DNA of 64,000 bases from JACMQX01 sp044225675 (GCA_044225675.1 JBGAIH010000027.1:8868-72867), one strand, 5' to 3'. Numbered from the stretch's first letter, positions 53,907-63,210 are shown. The notes: generated by a model not told the origin, from the letters alone. Program-made: numbers and translations.

Positions 53907-54371
53907 ATGAACTTCTGGCACCGTGCGGCCGCCTGCGCCGCCACACTTCTTCTCTCGACCACTGCCTTCGCGGGCCCCTACGCCATCTCCGGCGACGGCA
54001 GCGAAGTCACCGACACCCGCACCGGCCTGATCTGGCGCCGCTGCGCCGAAGGCATGCGCCTGCAGGGCGCCCGTTGCGCGGGCACGCCGCAGGGCATGAG
54101 CCACGCCGCGGCCGTGAAGCATGCGGCCAAAGGCGCTGCGGCCGGATGGCGCCTGCCGAACTCCCAGGAGCTGCTGTCCATTGCCGACGAGAGCCGGTTC
54201 AAGATGGCGATCGACACCGAGGCGTTTCCCAACACGCCGCCGGATCATTTCTGGACGTCGGACCTGGCCATGACCGACTACCCGTATGCCGTGAATTTCT
54301 ACAACGGCTTTCGCTACGAGCGCTACCACACGCATCCGCATTTCGTGCGCCTCGTGCGCGGCGGCAAGTAG
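53907..54371 (+). CDS. DUF1566 (Lcl C-terminal-like) secreted protein
   Basis: A 154-residue exported protein. A signal peptide ends at TTAFAGPYA. The DUF1566 pattern follows: VTDTRTGLIWRRCAEGM, WRLPNSQELLSIADESR, FPNTPPDHFWTSDLAM and FVRLVRGGK at the end. Two Cys (RRCAEG and GARCAG) may pair. It is a paralogue of the protein at 58759-59226 and opens the operon with the DUF11 and barrel proteins. Domains of this type are lectin-like folds found on surface and pilus proteins; no binding partner is known. Confidence 0.82.
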   Translation: MNFWHRAAACAATLLLSTTAFAGPYAISGDGSEVTDTRTGLIWRRCAEGMRLQGARCAGTPQGMSHAAAVKHAAKGAAAGWRLPNSQELLSIADESRFKMAIDTEAFPNTPPDHFWTSDLAMTDYPYAVNFYNGFRYERYHTHPHFVRLVRGGK

Positions 54372-54425
54372 GCGCGGCGCCGCCCGGACGCGGCGCCCCA
54401 CAACAACATCTTCCGGAGGATTTCC

Positions 54426-55832
54426 ATGTCGACCCCTCTGCCGCGCATCGCGCGCGGCCTGCGGCTGCGCGCCTTCATGGGCGCGGCTCTTGCGCTCGCC
54501 AGCCTGGCTGCGCACGCGCAGACCGTGAGCGGCACGGCCTACGATTCGCGCGTGCGATCGGTCGTGCCGGGCACCACCGTCACCTTTGCGCTGGACGGCC
54601 CGTGCGAAGCCTATGACCCGGCCGTCAACGTCGAGAACTACGCGGCCTACGGCAGCTACGACGCCGAAGGCAACCCCCGCATGCGGGTGGATGCGACCGG
54701 CGCGTACCGCTTCCGGTTGCTGAACCTGCCATCGGGCGCTTCGAGCTGCGCGTTCCGGCTCGACCTGGCTGCGCCGCCGGGCTACCTGGCGCCCTCGGCG
54801 GCGCTGCCTGCGGCGGGCCTGCTGGCCACGCCGCCGGGCGCGAACTACGCCGTGCAGCCCCAGGCCTCGCCGCCTTCCGCCGGCCAGGCCACCACCTACC
54901 ACCTGCGCCTCCTGCTCGGACCGGGCCGCGCCAACGTTCTGAACAACCATCTGCCGGTCGACCCGGCCTTCGCGCTACCGGAGCCGCCACCGCCTCCGGT
55001 CGGCGCGACGGGCCTTCGCATCACGAAGACCGCCTCGCAGCAATCCGCCGAGATCGGTGACGCCGTCGAATATCGCATCGCCGTGACGGCGGCCGGCTCC
55101 GCGCTCACCGCTTTGCATGTCAGGGACACGTTGCCGGCGGGCTTTCGCTTCATTCCGGGAACGTTCCGCGTGGCCGGTGTGCGCCAGCCCAATCCGGCCG
55201 GCTCGCCCGGACCCGTGCTGGACTTTCGCCTGCCGGCCCCTGCAGGCGGCGGCACGGTGAACTTCACCTACCGCCTGCGGGTGGGCGCCGGCGCCCAGGA
55301 AGGCAACGGCACGAACCGGGCGCGCGCCTTCGCGGACAGCGCCGCCGGACCGCTGGCCTCCGATGAGGCACGCTACACGATCCGCGTGGAAGGCGGCGTG
55401 TTCACCACCGACGGCTGCGTGGCCGGGCGGATCTTCGTCGACTGCAACGGCAACGCGCTGCAGGACCCTGGCGAGCCAGGCATCCCCGGGGTGCGCCTGT
55501 ATTTCGACGACGGCTTTTTCCTGGTCTCCGACGTCGCCGGCAGATATGCCGTGTGCGACCGCGAATCGCGCACGCATGTGCTCAAGGTCGACCCGTCCAC
55601 CCTGCCCGAAGGCGCGGCGCTGGCCGTGACCGGCAGCCGCAATGCGGGCGATCCCGGCTCGCTGTTCGTCGACATCCGCGGCGGAAACCTGCAGCGCGCC
55701 GACTTTGCCGAAGCGACCTGCAGCCGGGCCGTCCTGGACGCCGTGAAGGCCCGGCGCGAAGCGGCCCACCTGCGTGGTTCCGCCATGCCCGCCGCACGGC
55801 CCGGATCTTCCAGCGAAGGGAGCGCACGATGA
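54426..55832 (+). CDS. Secreted protein with DUF11 and SdrD B-like domains
   Basis: A 468-residue exported protein with a signal peptide (LRAFMGAALALASLAAHAQ). The N-terminal part (30-180) is unassigned. A DUF11 repeat follows (LRITKTASQQSAEIGDAVEY to RDTLPAGFRFIPGTFRV, about 198-310). An SdrD B-like domain with a Ca-binding-type motif (GRIFVDCNGNALQDPGEPGI) spans about 335-420. The gene overlaps the barrel gene by ATGA. In many bacteria similar domains are fused to a membrane barrel in one polypeptide, so the two may form one outer-membrane complex. Confidence 0.82.
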   Translation: MSTPLPRIARGLRLRAFMGAALALASLAAHAQTVSGTAYDSRVRSVVPGTTVTFALDGPCEAYDPAVNVENYAAYGSYDAEGNPRMRVDATGAYRFRLLNLPSGASSCAFRLDLAAPPGYLAPSAALPAAGLLATPPGANYAVQPQASPPSAGQATTYHLRLLLGPGRANVLNNHLPVDPAFALPEPPPPPVGATGLRITKTASQQSAEIGDAVEYRIAVTAAGSALTALHVRDTLPAGFRFIPGTFRVAGVRQPNPAGSPGPVLDFRLPAPAGGGTVNFTYRLRVGAGAQEGNGTNRARAFADSAAGPLASDEARYTIRVEGGVFTTDGCVAGRIFVDCNGNALQDPGEPGIPGVRLYFDDGFFLVSDVAGRYAVCDRESRTHVLKVDPSTLPEGAALAVTGSRNAGDPGSLFVDIRGGNLQRADFAEATCSRAVLDAVKARREAAHLRGSAMPAARPGSSSEGSAR

Positions 55833-58672
55833 GCCCGCACGACACGACCCGCCGCTCCACCCGGATGCGGCGCACCAGCCTGTCGCTCGCCGCCAGCGCC
55901 TTGGTCACTGCACTCTTGAGCACCGGCGCCAGCGCAGGCAGCGAGCCGCCTGCGGACAGCGCAGCGCACGCGCCCACGGCGGAGCAGAGCGACTGGATCG
56001 CCGCGGGCATCATCGACGGCGTCATCCAGTTGAACCGCAGGGCCGGCCAGTCGCTCCTGCAGGCGCGCGCCGAGGATGGCTTCGAGCGCGAGATGCACCA
56101 CTGGCAGCGCAGCTTCTCGAGCGGACGCGGCAGCTCGGCGCTGCACAGCTCCTTCTTCCTCAAGGGAAAGATCCGTGGCGACGTGCTGCTCACCGCCGCC
56201 TACGACTCCGACAAGGTGACGCGCGAACGCGTCTCCGCATGGGTCCGTCCCGAGGCGTTCTATCCGGTCTACGGCGACGCCGCCCTGCGCGGCAGCGAGG
56301 CGCCATCGGCATCGAAGCTCTATGTGCGCATCGACAAGGACCGCAGCTTCCTGCTCTGGGGCGACTTCTCCACCGCCGAGGACGAGCCGAAGCAGCCGGC
56401 GGATGCGGCCGCAGGCCTGCGCCTGCGCGACCTCGGCGCCTACCAGCGCAGGCTCACCGGCCTGAAGCTCCACAGCGAAGGCGCCGCGCACGGCCTCAAC
56501 GTCCATGCGACGCGCGACAGCACCAAGCAGGTCACCGAAGAATTTCCGGCATTGGGTGTGTCGGGCCCCTATGCGCTCGCCAACACCGGCGCCCTGCTCG
56601 GCAGCGAACGCGTCGAGATCGTCGTGCGGGATCGCAACCAGCGCAGCCGGATCCTGTCGTCGACGCCCCTGGCCGCCATCGAGGACTACAGCTGGGAACC
56701 CTTCTCCGGCCGCCTGCTGCTGCGCCAGCCCGTTTCCTCGCTCGACGAACGTCTCAACCCGGTTTTCATCCGCGTGACCTACGAGCTGGAGCAGGCGGGC
56801 GAGAGCTTCTGGGTCTGGGGCGCGGACGGCCAGATGCAGGTGAGCGACAAGCTGCAGATCGGCGGCTCGGTCGCGAAGGACGCGAACCCGCTATCGGGCT
56901 ATGCGCTGCGTAGCGCCCACGCCGGTCTGCGGCTTGGCCCCCGCAGCACGGCCGTCGCGGAATTCGCCGTGTCGCGCACGCAGCTCAACACCGGCCTGTA
57001 CGACCCGCTCGACACCCCTGCCCTCGCCGGGCGGACGGGCGAGGTCCAGGGCCGCGCCTTCCGCCTGGAAGTGCGGCACGAAGGCGACGGCTGGGAAGCT
57101 CGCGCCTATGCCGGGGTGAGCGAGCCGGAGTTCCACAATCCCCAGGCAAGCCTGCAGGGTGGCCGCGCCGAAGCCGGCATCGTGTCCCGGATGCGGCTCG
57201 ATGGATCGACGCAGCTGGTCGTGCAGGGTCTGCGCAGCGAGGACCGCTACACGGGCGGCGAACGGCGGGCGGCCGACGTCGCCGTTGTGCATCAGCTCAC
57301 GCCGCAATGGCAGGTGGAGGCGGGCCTGCGCACGGTGCGCGAGGAGGGCAACTCCTCGGCGACACCGCCCTGGCCTTTCGGCTCGATCTCGGCCGGCGGC
57401 CCCGGAGGCGGCGGCTTTCGCGGCATCGGCGACTCCAACTTCACCTCGCCCTGGGGTGGCAACCCGGTGCGCAACGGCGGCTTCAGCGAAGGCCCGGGGG
57501 CTGCCCCCGTGGACGCCGAGACCGCTCGCGTCGGCCTGCGCTACACGCAGCAGGACCGCTGGTCCCTCGCGGCCGAGGTCGAGCATGGGCTGGGCAGCAG
57601 CCGCGCCCACCGGCTCGCGCTGGGCGCCGACTATCGCCTCACGGATCGCACGCGGCTGTATGGCCGCTTCGAGAACCAGAACGCGCTCGCGTCCGTGTTC
57701 TCGGCCAACCCGGCCGACCGCAGCCGCGCCATCGCGGCCGGCGTCTCCAGCAGCTTCCTCACGGGCGGCGAGGTCTATACCGAGTACCGCCTGCGCGACG
57801 CGCTCGACAGCCAGACGGCAGCCCGCAGCGACCTGCAGCTGGCCTCGGGCGTGCAGAACGTCTTCGAGGCCGCGCCGGGCCTGCGCTGGCGCGCCGGGGC
57901 CGAGCACCTGCGGGTTCTGTCGGGTGGCGGGCGCGAAGGCTTTGCGCTGACCGGTGCGCTCGAATGGACGGCCCATGCGTACTGGAAGGCGTCCGGCCGG
58001 CTCGAATACCGGCGCATCGGCGACGACGCGGCAACGGCGGTCCGCGACACGCAGGACAGCTGGCTGTCCACGGTGTCGATCGCACGCAGCATCAATGCCG
58101 ACTGGACGGCACTCGTGCGCAACTACGCGCTCTACAGCAACGAGCGCGCCCTGCCGGGCCATGCGCTGCAGAACCGCTTCCAGCTCGGTGCCGCCTACCG
58201 ACCGGCCGCGCACAACCGCACCGATGCCTTCATGAAGCTCGAGCATCGCTTCGAGTACGACGGCGAGCGCGTCGCGGGCGCCGACAAGTCGCGCGCGACG
58301 ATTGCCAGCCTGCACGTCAATCACCATCCCGCACGGGACTACGTGCTGGCAGGCCGGCTGGCGGCCAAGCGCACGCATGACCGCTACGGCGGCTACACCG
58401 CGTACCTGGCCGGCGGGCGCGTGACCTGGGACCTCGCCCCCCGCTGGGACGCATCGCTGCTGGCCTCCGCCCGCTGGAGCCCCGAGGGCCGCACGCGCCA
58501 GTGGGCCCAGGGTGCGGAAGTCGGCTACGCGCTGCACCGCAACCTGTGGCTGTCGGCCGGGATGAACTGGACGGGCTTCTCGGACCGCGATCTCACCGGC
58601 GGCGAGTACACCAACCGCGGCGTCTACCTGCGGCTTCGCTTCAAGTTCGACGAAAGGAGTTTGCCGCTCTAG
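55829..58672 (+). CDS. Large outer-membrane beta-barrel protein
   Basis: A 947-residue protein with a signal peptide (MRRTSLSLAASALVTALLS to GASAG), a segment LKGKIRGDVLLTAAYDSDK near 110 and then many alternating amphipathic strands typical of barrels (VEIVVRDRNQR, TRLYGRFENQN, GVYLRLRFKFDERSLPL). The last strand is rich in aromatic and hydrophobic residues but ends in Leu, not Phe. It is translationally coupled to the DUF11 protein. It is similar in layout to the C-terminal part of large DUF11 surface proteins; it could be an export pore or anchor. A hairpin terminator follows at 58729. Confidence 0.78.
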   Translation: MSPHDTTRRSTRMRRTSLSLAASALVTALLSTGASAGSEPPADSAAHAPTAEQSDWIAAGIIDGVIQLNRRAGQSLLQARAEDGFEREMHHWQRSFSSGRGSSALHSSFFLKGKIRGDVLLTAAYDSDKVTRERVSAWVRPEAFYPVYGDAALRGSEAPSASKLYVRIDKDRSFLLWGDFSTAEDEPKQPADAAAGLRLRDLGAYQRRLTGLKLHSEGAAHGLNVHATRDSTKQVTEEFPALGVSGPYALANTGALLGSERVEIVVRDRNQRSRILSSTPLAAIEDYSWEPFSGRLLLRQPVSSLDERLNPVFIRVTYELEQAGESFWVWGADGQMQVSDKLQIGGSVAKDANPLSGYALRSAHAGLRLGPRSTAVAEFAVSRTQLNTGLYDPLDTPALAGRTGEVQGRAFRLEVRHEGDGWEARAYAGVSEPEFHNPQASLQGGRAEAGIVSRMRLDGSTQLVVQGLRSEDRYTGGERRAADVAVVHQLTPQWQVEAGLRTVREEGNSSATPPWPFGSISAGGPGGGGFRGIGDSNFTSPWGGNPVRNGGFSEGPGAAPVDAETARVGLRYTQQDRWSLAAEVEHGLGSSRAHRLALGADYRLTDRTRLYGRFENQNALASVFSANPADRSRAIAAGVSSSFLTGGEVYTEYRLRDALDSQTAARSDLQLASGVQNVFEAAPGLRWRAGAEHLRVLSGGGREGFALTGALEWTAHAYWKASGRLEYRRIGDDAATAVRDTQDSWLSTVSIARSINADWTALVRNYALYSNERALPGHALQNRFQLGAAYRPAAHNRTDAFMKLEHRFEYDGERVAGADKSRATIASLHVNHHPARDYVLAGRLAAKRTHDRYGGYTAYLAGGRVTWDLAPRWDASLLASARWSPEGRTRQWAQGAEVGYALHRNLWLSAGMNWTGFSDRDLTGGEYTNRGVYLRLRFKFDERSLPL

Positions 58673-58728
58673 GACCTCCACACCGGATGGAGCGGCAGGG
58701 GGAGTCTCACGGAGGAGCCTCCTCTTTC

Positions 58729-58759
58729 GGGAACCGCAGCGATGCGGTTCCCTTTTTTT
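58729..58759 (+). terminator. Rho-independent terminator of the DUF1566/DUF11/barrel operon
   Basis: A 10-bp perfect stem, GGGAACCGCA and TGCGGTTCCC, with a 4-base loop, followed by seven T residues (58753-58759). It begins 57 bases after the barrel stop. The T-run touches the stop codon of the convergent DUF1566 gene. Confidence 0.93.
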
Positions 58760-59226
58760 CACCTGCTGCGGACCAGACGCAGATGCAGCGGCAGCATCCG
58801 CACGTCATGCTCGCGCACGCCCGTGCCGAAGAACACGAAGTACGCCCGGTGAGGCTCCTTGGGATTGACCTCGGACGTCCAGAACTGGATGGCGGGCGTG
58901 TCGGGGAACGCCTTGTGATCGATCGTGGGCGCGGGCTGGCTGCGGTCGACGATGCCCAGCAGCTCGTTCAGCGCGGGAAGGCGCCAGGCCTTGCCGGACG
59001 ACGAGGCCTGCTCCTTCGCGTGGAACAGCGCCTTCTCGTGCGACATCATGAGACCCGCGCCTTCGCAGCTGCTGCCGTTCCACTTCATGCCTTCGGTGCA
59101 GCGGCGCCAGATGAGGCCGGAGGCCCTGTCGGTGACTTCCTGGCCATCGGCCGAAATCTCGAAGGGTGCGGCATGGGCCGACGCGGCAAGCGCCAGCAGC
59201 GCGGCGGCGAGAAAAGACTTTCGCAT
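58759..59226 (-). CDS. DUF1566 (Lcl C-terminal-like) secreted protein
   Basis: A 155-residue exported protein, paralogue of 53907-54371. The signal peptide is MRKSFLAAALLALAASAHAA. Conserved segments are VTDRASGLIWRRCTEGM, a second Cys in SSCEGAG, WRLPALNELLGIVDRSQ, FPDTPAIQFWTSEVNPK and LRLVRSR at the end. The two paralogues flank the DUF11/barrel genes in opposite orientation. It is driven by promoter d. Confidence 0.82.
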   Translation of the reverse strand: MRKSFLAAALLALAASAHAAPFEISADGQEVTDRASGLIWRRCTEGMKWNGSSCEGAGLMMSHEKALFHAKEQASSSGKAWRLPALNELLGIVDRSQPAPTIDHKAFPDTPAIQFWTSEVNPKEPHRAYFVFFGTGVREHDVRMLPLHLRLVRSR

Positions 59227-59258
59227 GGTTGGGTTTCCCGGGAGTTGAAGAGACGGGC

Positions 59259-59303
59259 ACTGTAGGAGGCCCGTGCGCGGAAACCCAGATGAAATTGGTC
59301 ATG
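59259..59303 (-). promoter_or_regulatory. Surface-regulon promoter d, driving the second DUF1566 gene
   Basis: On the minus strand CATGACCAATTTCATCTGGG begins at 59303; the core is identical to promoter a. The -10 element TACAGT (59264-59259) lies 24 bp after the CAT. The leader would be about 26 bases. Confidence 0.8.
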
Positions 59304-59334
59304 GCGCCCGGTGCGGACGCGGCGCTGGCGCCCC

Positions 59335-59448
59335 TCAGGCGTAGACCATGGCTTCATTCGAGGACGGAACGGACCGGGCGATGGCCCGGGTCCGGTGGAC
59401 GATCACGGCCAGCGCGATCCATGCGAAGGCGGCAAGAAGATAGGACAT
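59335..59448 (-). CDS. 37-residue single-pass membrane peptide
   Basis: A small ORF encoding one hydrophobic helix (MSYLLAAFAWIALAVIVHRT) and a basic/polar tail. CAGGAG lies 7 bases upstream of the ATG, and promoter f places it in the surface regulon with a 25-base leader; these two signals are the reason for calling so short a gene. It might modulate the kinase or an envelope protein; no homologue is recognised. Confidence 0.6.
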   Translation of the reverse strand: MSYLLAAFAWIALAVIVHRTRAIARSVPSSNEAMVYA

Positions 59449-59479
59449 GGCAGGCTCCTGAAGATGGACGGGAGCCGTC

Positions 59480-59524
59480 ATTCTTCTGCGCCGCGCCGAT
59501 GCGTCACAGGTGAAATTCGTCATG
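59480..59524 (-). promoter_or_regulatory. Surface-regulon promoter f, driving the 37-residue peptide gene
   Basis: On the minus strand CATGACGAATTTCACCTG begins at 59524, with two changes from promoter a. AAGAAT (59485-59480) lies 24 bp after the CAC, the same spacing as in all the others. No other gene could use this promoter. Confidence 0.68.
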
Positions 59525-59578
59525 TGGCGCAGACCACGGCCCGTGGGCGCGGCATCCGGCGCGCGGGGTGGGGTCGCC

Positions 59579-60466
59579 TCACGCCAGACGCCTGGGCAGC
59601 GCGTCGGCCAGGAATCCGTAGACGGCGCGGATCCGCGGACTGCTGCGGATCTCGCGATGGACCACCAGCCACATCGGAATCGGCGGGATCCTGAGCGCCG
59701 GCAGCAGCACCTGGATCTGAGGCTGCGAGCGCACCAGGTATTCGGCCGCGACGCCCACGCCCAGGCCCGCGCAGACGGCCTGCCATGCCGCGATGAGGTC
59801 GTCGGTGCGCAGCGCGAACTGCGCCTCGGTCACCGGGATGCCCTGGGCCTGCAGCCCCTGCAGCATCGGGTTGCTGCGGTCGCCACCGACCAGCTCATGG
59901 CGCAGCAGGTCCATCGGCTCGCGGGGCTCACCCCGGCGGCGCAGATAGTCCTGATGCGCGCAGGCGGCCAGCCGCACGCTGCCCACGCGCCGCGCGATCA
60001 GCGACGCCTGCCGGGGCGACACCATGCGCAGCGCAATGTCCGCCTCCCGCCGCAGCAGGTTGCTGACCTCATTGGAGACCACCAGCTCGACCTGGATCTC
60101 GGGCCAGGTGTTGCGCATCTGTACCAGCAGTGGCGGCAGCAGGTGGCAGGCGATGGGCTGGCTGGCCGAGATGCGAACTGCGCCGGCGAGCGAGCTCTCG
60201 GCGCCGGCGACCTGCCGTGTGAGCTGCTGCGCGCCGGCCTCCATGGCCCGCGCCGCCTCGGCCAGACGCAAGGCCATGGCCGTGGGCGCGAGGCCGCGGC
60301 CGGTCCGCTCGAACAGCGCCACGCCCAGCTGCCGCTCCAGCTCGGCAATGTGCCGTCCGATCGTCGGCTGGCTGGCGTGCAGATGCCGGGCCGCGCCGAG
60401 CAGGCTGCCGTGGGTCAGCGCGGCCAGGAAGGAACGGACCAGCGACCAGTCGAACTGAGTATTCAT
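59579..60466 (-). CDS. LysR-family transcriptional regulator
   Basis: A 295-residue regulator. The helix-turn-helix domain is LVRSFLAALTHGSLLGAARH to SQPTIGRHIAELERQLGVALF (residues 8-50), followed by the effector domain (LAGAVRISASQPIACHLLPP onward). The start at 60466 is chosen because upstream in-frame sequence lacks conservation. It is divergent from the nitroreductase-like gene at 60558, its probable target, with 91 bp between them. Confidence 0.93.
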   Translation of the reverse strand: MNTQFDWSLVRSFLAALTHGSLLGAARHLHASQPTIGRHIAELERQLGVALFERTGRGLAPTAMALRLAEAARAMEAGAQQLTRQVAGAESSLAGAVRISASQPIACHLLPPLLVQMRNTWPEIQVELVVSNEVSNLLRREADIALRMVSPRQASLIARRVGSVRLAACAHQDYLRRRGEPREPMDLLRHELVGGDRSNPMLQGLQAQGIPVTEAQFALRTDDLIAAWQAVCAGLGVGVAAEYLVRSQPQIQVLLPALRIPPIPMWLVVHREIRSSPRIRAVYGFLADALPRRLA

Positions 60467-60557
60467 TTGTGCATACCTGATCCTGAAAGATCGCCAATTG
60501 TGTCGACAAGCAGGCGTCCACACAATGCCAGCATCACTTCAATCAAGGAGAGTCGTC

Positions 60558-61739
60558 ATGGACCGTCGAACATTCATCCGCCTCGCAGGAGGTGGCACCG
60601 TGATGGCCGCTGCCGCACCGTCACTGACAGGCTGCCTGCCGGGCAGCGCCTACCCGGCACAGGCCTTGGAGGCCTGGCGGGGCCCGGGGCCCGAAGCGGA
60701 GCCGCGCCGCTGGGCGCTGGCCCATGCGATCACGGCGCCCAATCCGCACAACCTGCAGCCCTGGCTCGCCGACCTGCGCACGCCCGGGGTCATCACCGTC
60801 CGCACCGATCCGCAGCGGGTGCTGCCGCATACCGATCCGTTCGGCCGGCAGATCCTGATCGGTCACGGCGCGTTCATCGAGCTGCTGGTCATCGCCCTGG
60901 CCGAGAAGGGGTTCGCATCGGAGGTCACGCTCTGGCCGGACGGTGAGCTGGGCACCGACCTGGGCGGCTGGGATCGCCGGCCGGTCGCCCGCATCGAGCT
61001 GCGGCCGGGCGGCCAGGCCGATCCCCTGTTTGCACAGATCCTGCGGCGGCACACCCCCAAGAGCGACTTCGACCCGCAGCGCCCGGTGGCGCCCGGCACC
61101 CTGGAGCCACTGCTGGCCGCCGCGGCCGCGCCGGCCCATGGCCTGATCGCGCAAGGCACGGTCGACGCGGCACGGGTGCAGGCGCTGCGCACGCTGTGCT
61201 GGCAGTCGGCGCAGGTCGAGCTGCTGACGCCGCGCACCGTGATGGAAAGCATCCACCTCACCCGGGTCGGGCCGGCGGAGATTCTGGCGCACCGCGACGG
61301 CATCTCCCTCAACGGCCTGATGATCCGCGCGGTCGATGCCCTGGGCCTGTTCGACCGCAAGGCGCCGCCGGCTCCGGGCAGCGAGGCCTACAAGACGATG
61401 ATGGCTCGCTTCGAAGGCCACAGCCGCACCGCCATGGGCTTTGTCTGGCTGGCCGGCGGCAACCGCCGCAGCGACCAGATCGCGGCCGGCCGCAGCTATG
61501 TGCGGCTCCAGCTCCAGGCCACCGCGCTGGGCCTGGGCGTCCACCCCATGAGCCAGGCCCTGCAGGAGTTTCCCGAGATGGCGCCGCACTACGCCAGCGC
61601 CCACCAGCTCATGCTCGGCCGGCCGGCACCCCGCGGCCCCGCCGACCCCACGCTGCAGATGTTCTGCCGCGTCGGCTACCCGCTCACCGCGCCGGCGGCC
61701 ACGCCGCGCCGCCCCTTGGGCGCGATGCTGGTGACGTGA
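60558..61739 (+). CDS. Tat-exported lipoprotein of the Acg-like nitroreductase superfamily
   Basis: A 393-residue protein. The N-terminus combines a twin-arginine motif (DRRTFIRLAGGG) and a lipobox (SLTGC near residue 27), so a folded, cofactor-loaded lipoprotein is likely. The body has nitroreductase-like FMN-binding features (APNPHNLQPWLADL near 59-72, ILRRHTPKSDFDP, and the late helix LQATALGLGVHPMSQALQEF). It resembles Acg/DUF4040-type proteins with degenerate dimer domains. AAGGAGAG precedes the ATG. The reaction is unknown. Confidence 0.8.
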   Translation: MDRRTFIRLAGGGTVMAAAAPSLTGCLPGSAYPAQALEAWRGPGPEAEPRRWALAHAITAPNPHNLQPWLADLRTPGVITVRTDPQRVLPHTDPFGRQILIGHGAFIELLVIALAEKGFASEVTLWPDGELGTDLGGWDRRPVARIELRPGGQADPLFAQILRRHTPKSDFDPQRPVAPGTLEPLLAAAAAPAHGLIAQGTVDAARVQALRTLCWQSAQVELLTPRTVMESIHLTRVGPAEILAHRDGISLNGLMIRAVDALGLFDRKAPPAPGSEAYKTMMARFEGHSRTAMGFVWLAGGNRRSDQIAAGRSYVRLQLQATALGLGVHPMSQALQEFPEMAPHYASAHQLMLGRPAPRGPADPTLQMFCRVGYPLTAPAATPRRPLGAMLVT

Positions 61740-61811
61740 CGCGCACGCGGCGGCAAGGTCGCGTTGCAGCCGGCACGGTACATGCCCCGTCACGAGGGAC
61801 GGCGGAAAGAC

Positions 61812-62891
61812 TCAGGTCCCGGCTCGAAGAATTTCGCCCAGTGCATCGACCAAGGCCCCACACTGCTCAGGTGTGCCCACGGTGATGCGCAGGAACTCGT
61901 CGATCCGAGCTGATTTGAAGTGGCGCACGATGATGGCGCGTTCGCGCAGGCTGCTGGCCAGTGCGGCGCCGCTTCGCGCGGGGTGGCGTGCGAATACGAA
62001 GTTGGCCGCAGAGGGCAAGACCGCAAAGCCCAATCCTTGCAGGTCTGCGACGAGCTGTTCGCGGGTTGCCATGACTCGGGCGCAGCCGTCGCGGAAGTAG
62101 GCATCGTCCTCCACGGAGGCGATGGCTCCCGCCAGCGCCAGGCGGTCGAGCGGGTAGGAGTTGAAGCTGTTCTTCACCCGCTCCAGGCCTTCGATCAACG
62201 CCGCAGCGCCCATGGCGTAGCCCACACGCAAACCTGCGAGCGCGCGGCTCTTGGAGAAGGTGTGGCACACCAGCAGGTTGGGGTAGCGGCCCACCAGGGC
62301 CACGGCGCTGTCGGCGCCGAAATCCACATAGGCCTCGTCGATCAGGACCACGGCCTGCGGGTTGCCGGCCACGATGCGCTCCACGTCGGCCAGCGGCATC
62401 GGGCATCCCGTCGGCGCATTGGGATTGGGAAAAATGATGGCGCCTGCGGCATGGCCGTCGCGGGGCAGGTAGTCGTCGGCGCGGATGCTGAAGTCATCCG
62501 CCAGCGGAATGGTCCGGTAGTCGATGCCATACAGCTGGCAGTACACGGGATAGAAGCTGTAGGTGATGTCGGGGAACCACAGACCGCCCGGGTGCTTGAG
62601 CAGCGCCATGAAGGCATGGGCCAGCACTTCGTCGGAGCCATTGCCCACAAACACCTGGCTGGCCTGCACGCCATGGTGACGGGCCAGCACGGCCTTGAGC
62701 GCATCCGCGTTGGCATCAGGGTACAGACGCAGCGTGTCGTCGGTGGCCGCCCGAATGGCCTCAAGCGCGCGAGGTGACGGCCCCCAGGGATGCTCATTGG
62801 TGTTGAGCTTGATGAGGTGGCTGATTCGAGGTTGTTCGCCCGGAACATAGGGCGTCAGGCCGTGGACGACGGCGCTCCAATAGGGGCTCAT
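61812..62891 (-). CDS. hisC: Histidinol-phosphate aminotransferase-like PLP enzyme
   Basis: A 359-residue fold-type I aminotransferase. Key parts are [27 protein letters not shown] (PLP phosphate region), [13 protein letters not shown] near 178, DEAYVDFG near 207 and the PLP Lys in [19 protein letters not shown] near 233. It converts histidinol phosphate or an aromatic amino acid. No other his genes are adjacent, so this is probably a second, non-operonic copy. An open frame continues upstream to 63086 but has no conserved sequence and crosses IS-derived repeats; the ATG at 62891 lacks a ribosome-binding site. Confidence 0.85.
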   Translation of the reverse strand: MSPYWSAVVHGLTPYVPGEQPRISHLIKLNTNEHPWGPSPRALEAIRAATDDTLRLYPDANADALKAVLARHHGVQASQVFVGNGSDEVLAHAFMALLKHPGGLWFPDITYSFYPVYCQLYGIDYRTIPLADDFSIRADDYLPRDGHAAGAIIFPNPNAPTGCPMPLADVERIVAGNPQAVVLIDEAYVDFGADSAVALVGRYPNLLVCHTFSKSRALAGLRVGYAMGAAALIEGLERVKNSFNSYPLDRLALAGAIASVEDDAYFRDGCARVMATREQLVADLQGLGFAVLPSAANFVFARHPARSGAALASSLRERAIIVRHFKSARIDEFLRITVGTPEQCGALVDALGEILRAGT

Positions 62892-63012
62892 CGGGGTTTT
62901 GTCGATCTGCGGCAAGGGCCGAGGCGATTGATGTTTGGAAGGTGGGCTGGGGTCTGGGACGATGGTAGCAGGGGTGGGCTGTGGAGGTCTGACTTGAGCC
63001 AATGGGGCTCCA

Positions 63013-63082
63013 GGATTCTCGGGGCGGTCCGGCACATGCATTCCTTTCCAGCCAGAGCATTGCTCGGGATTCTCGGGGCGGT
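63013..63082. repeat. 16-bp direct repeat beside the IS remnant
   Basis: GGATTCTCGGGGCGGT occurs at 63013-63028 and 63067-63082, 54 bp apart. The stretch 62892-63084 holds no recognisable gene. The second copy abuts the point where the transposase reading frame stops resembling its family, so it may mark a rearrangement junction. Confidence 0.6.
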
Positions 63083-63084
63083 TC

Positions 63085-63210
63085 ACGCCACTTGTAGAAG
63101 GTCGCTTCGCTGAAGCCGCACTTGCGGCACAACTCCTTGACAGGCAGGCCTGCGGCAGCCTGCTTGATAATCTGCTCTTCGGTGAACCCGCTCTTTTTCT
63201 TGTCCGTCAT
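63085..63210 (-). pseudogene. Truncated IS3-family transposase OrfA
   Basis: The 42-residue N-terminus has the helix-turn-helix of IS3 OrfA proteins: [20 protein letters not shown], then [21 protein letters not shown] precedes the ATG at 63210. After KWR the frame stays open but reads into unrelated Pro/Arg-rich sequence, so the gene is broken. Confidence 0.8.
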
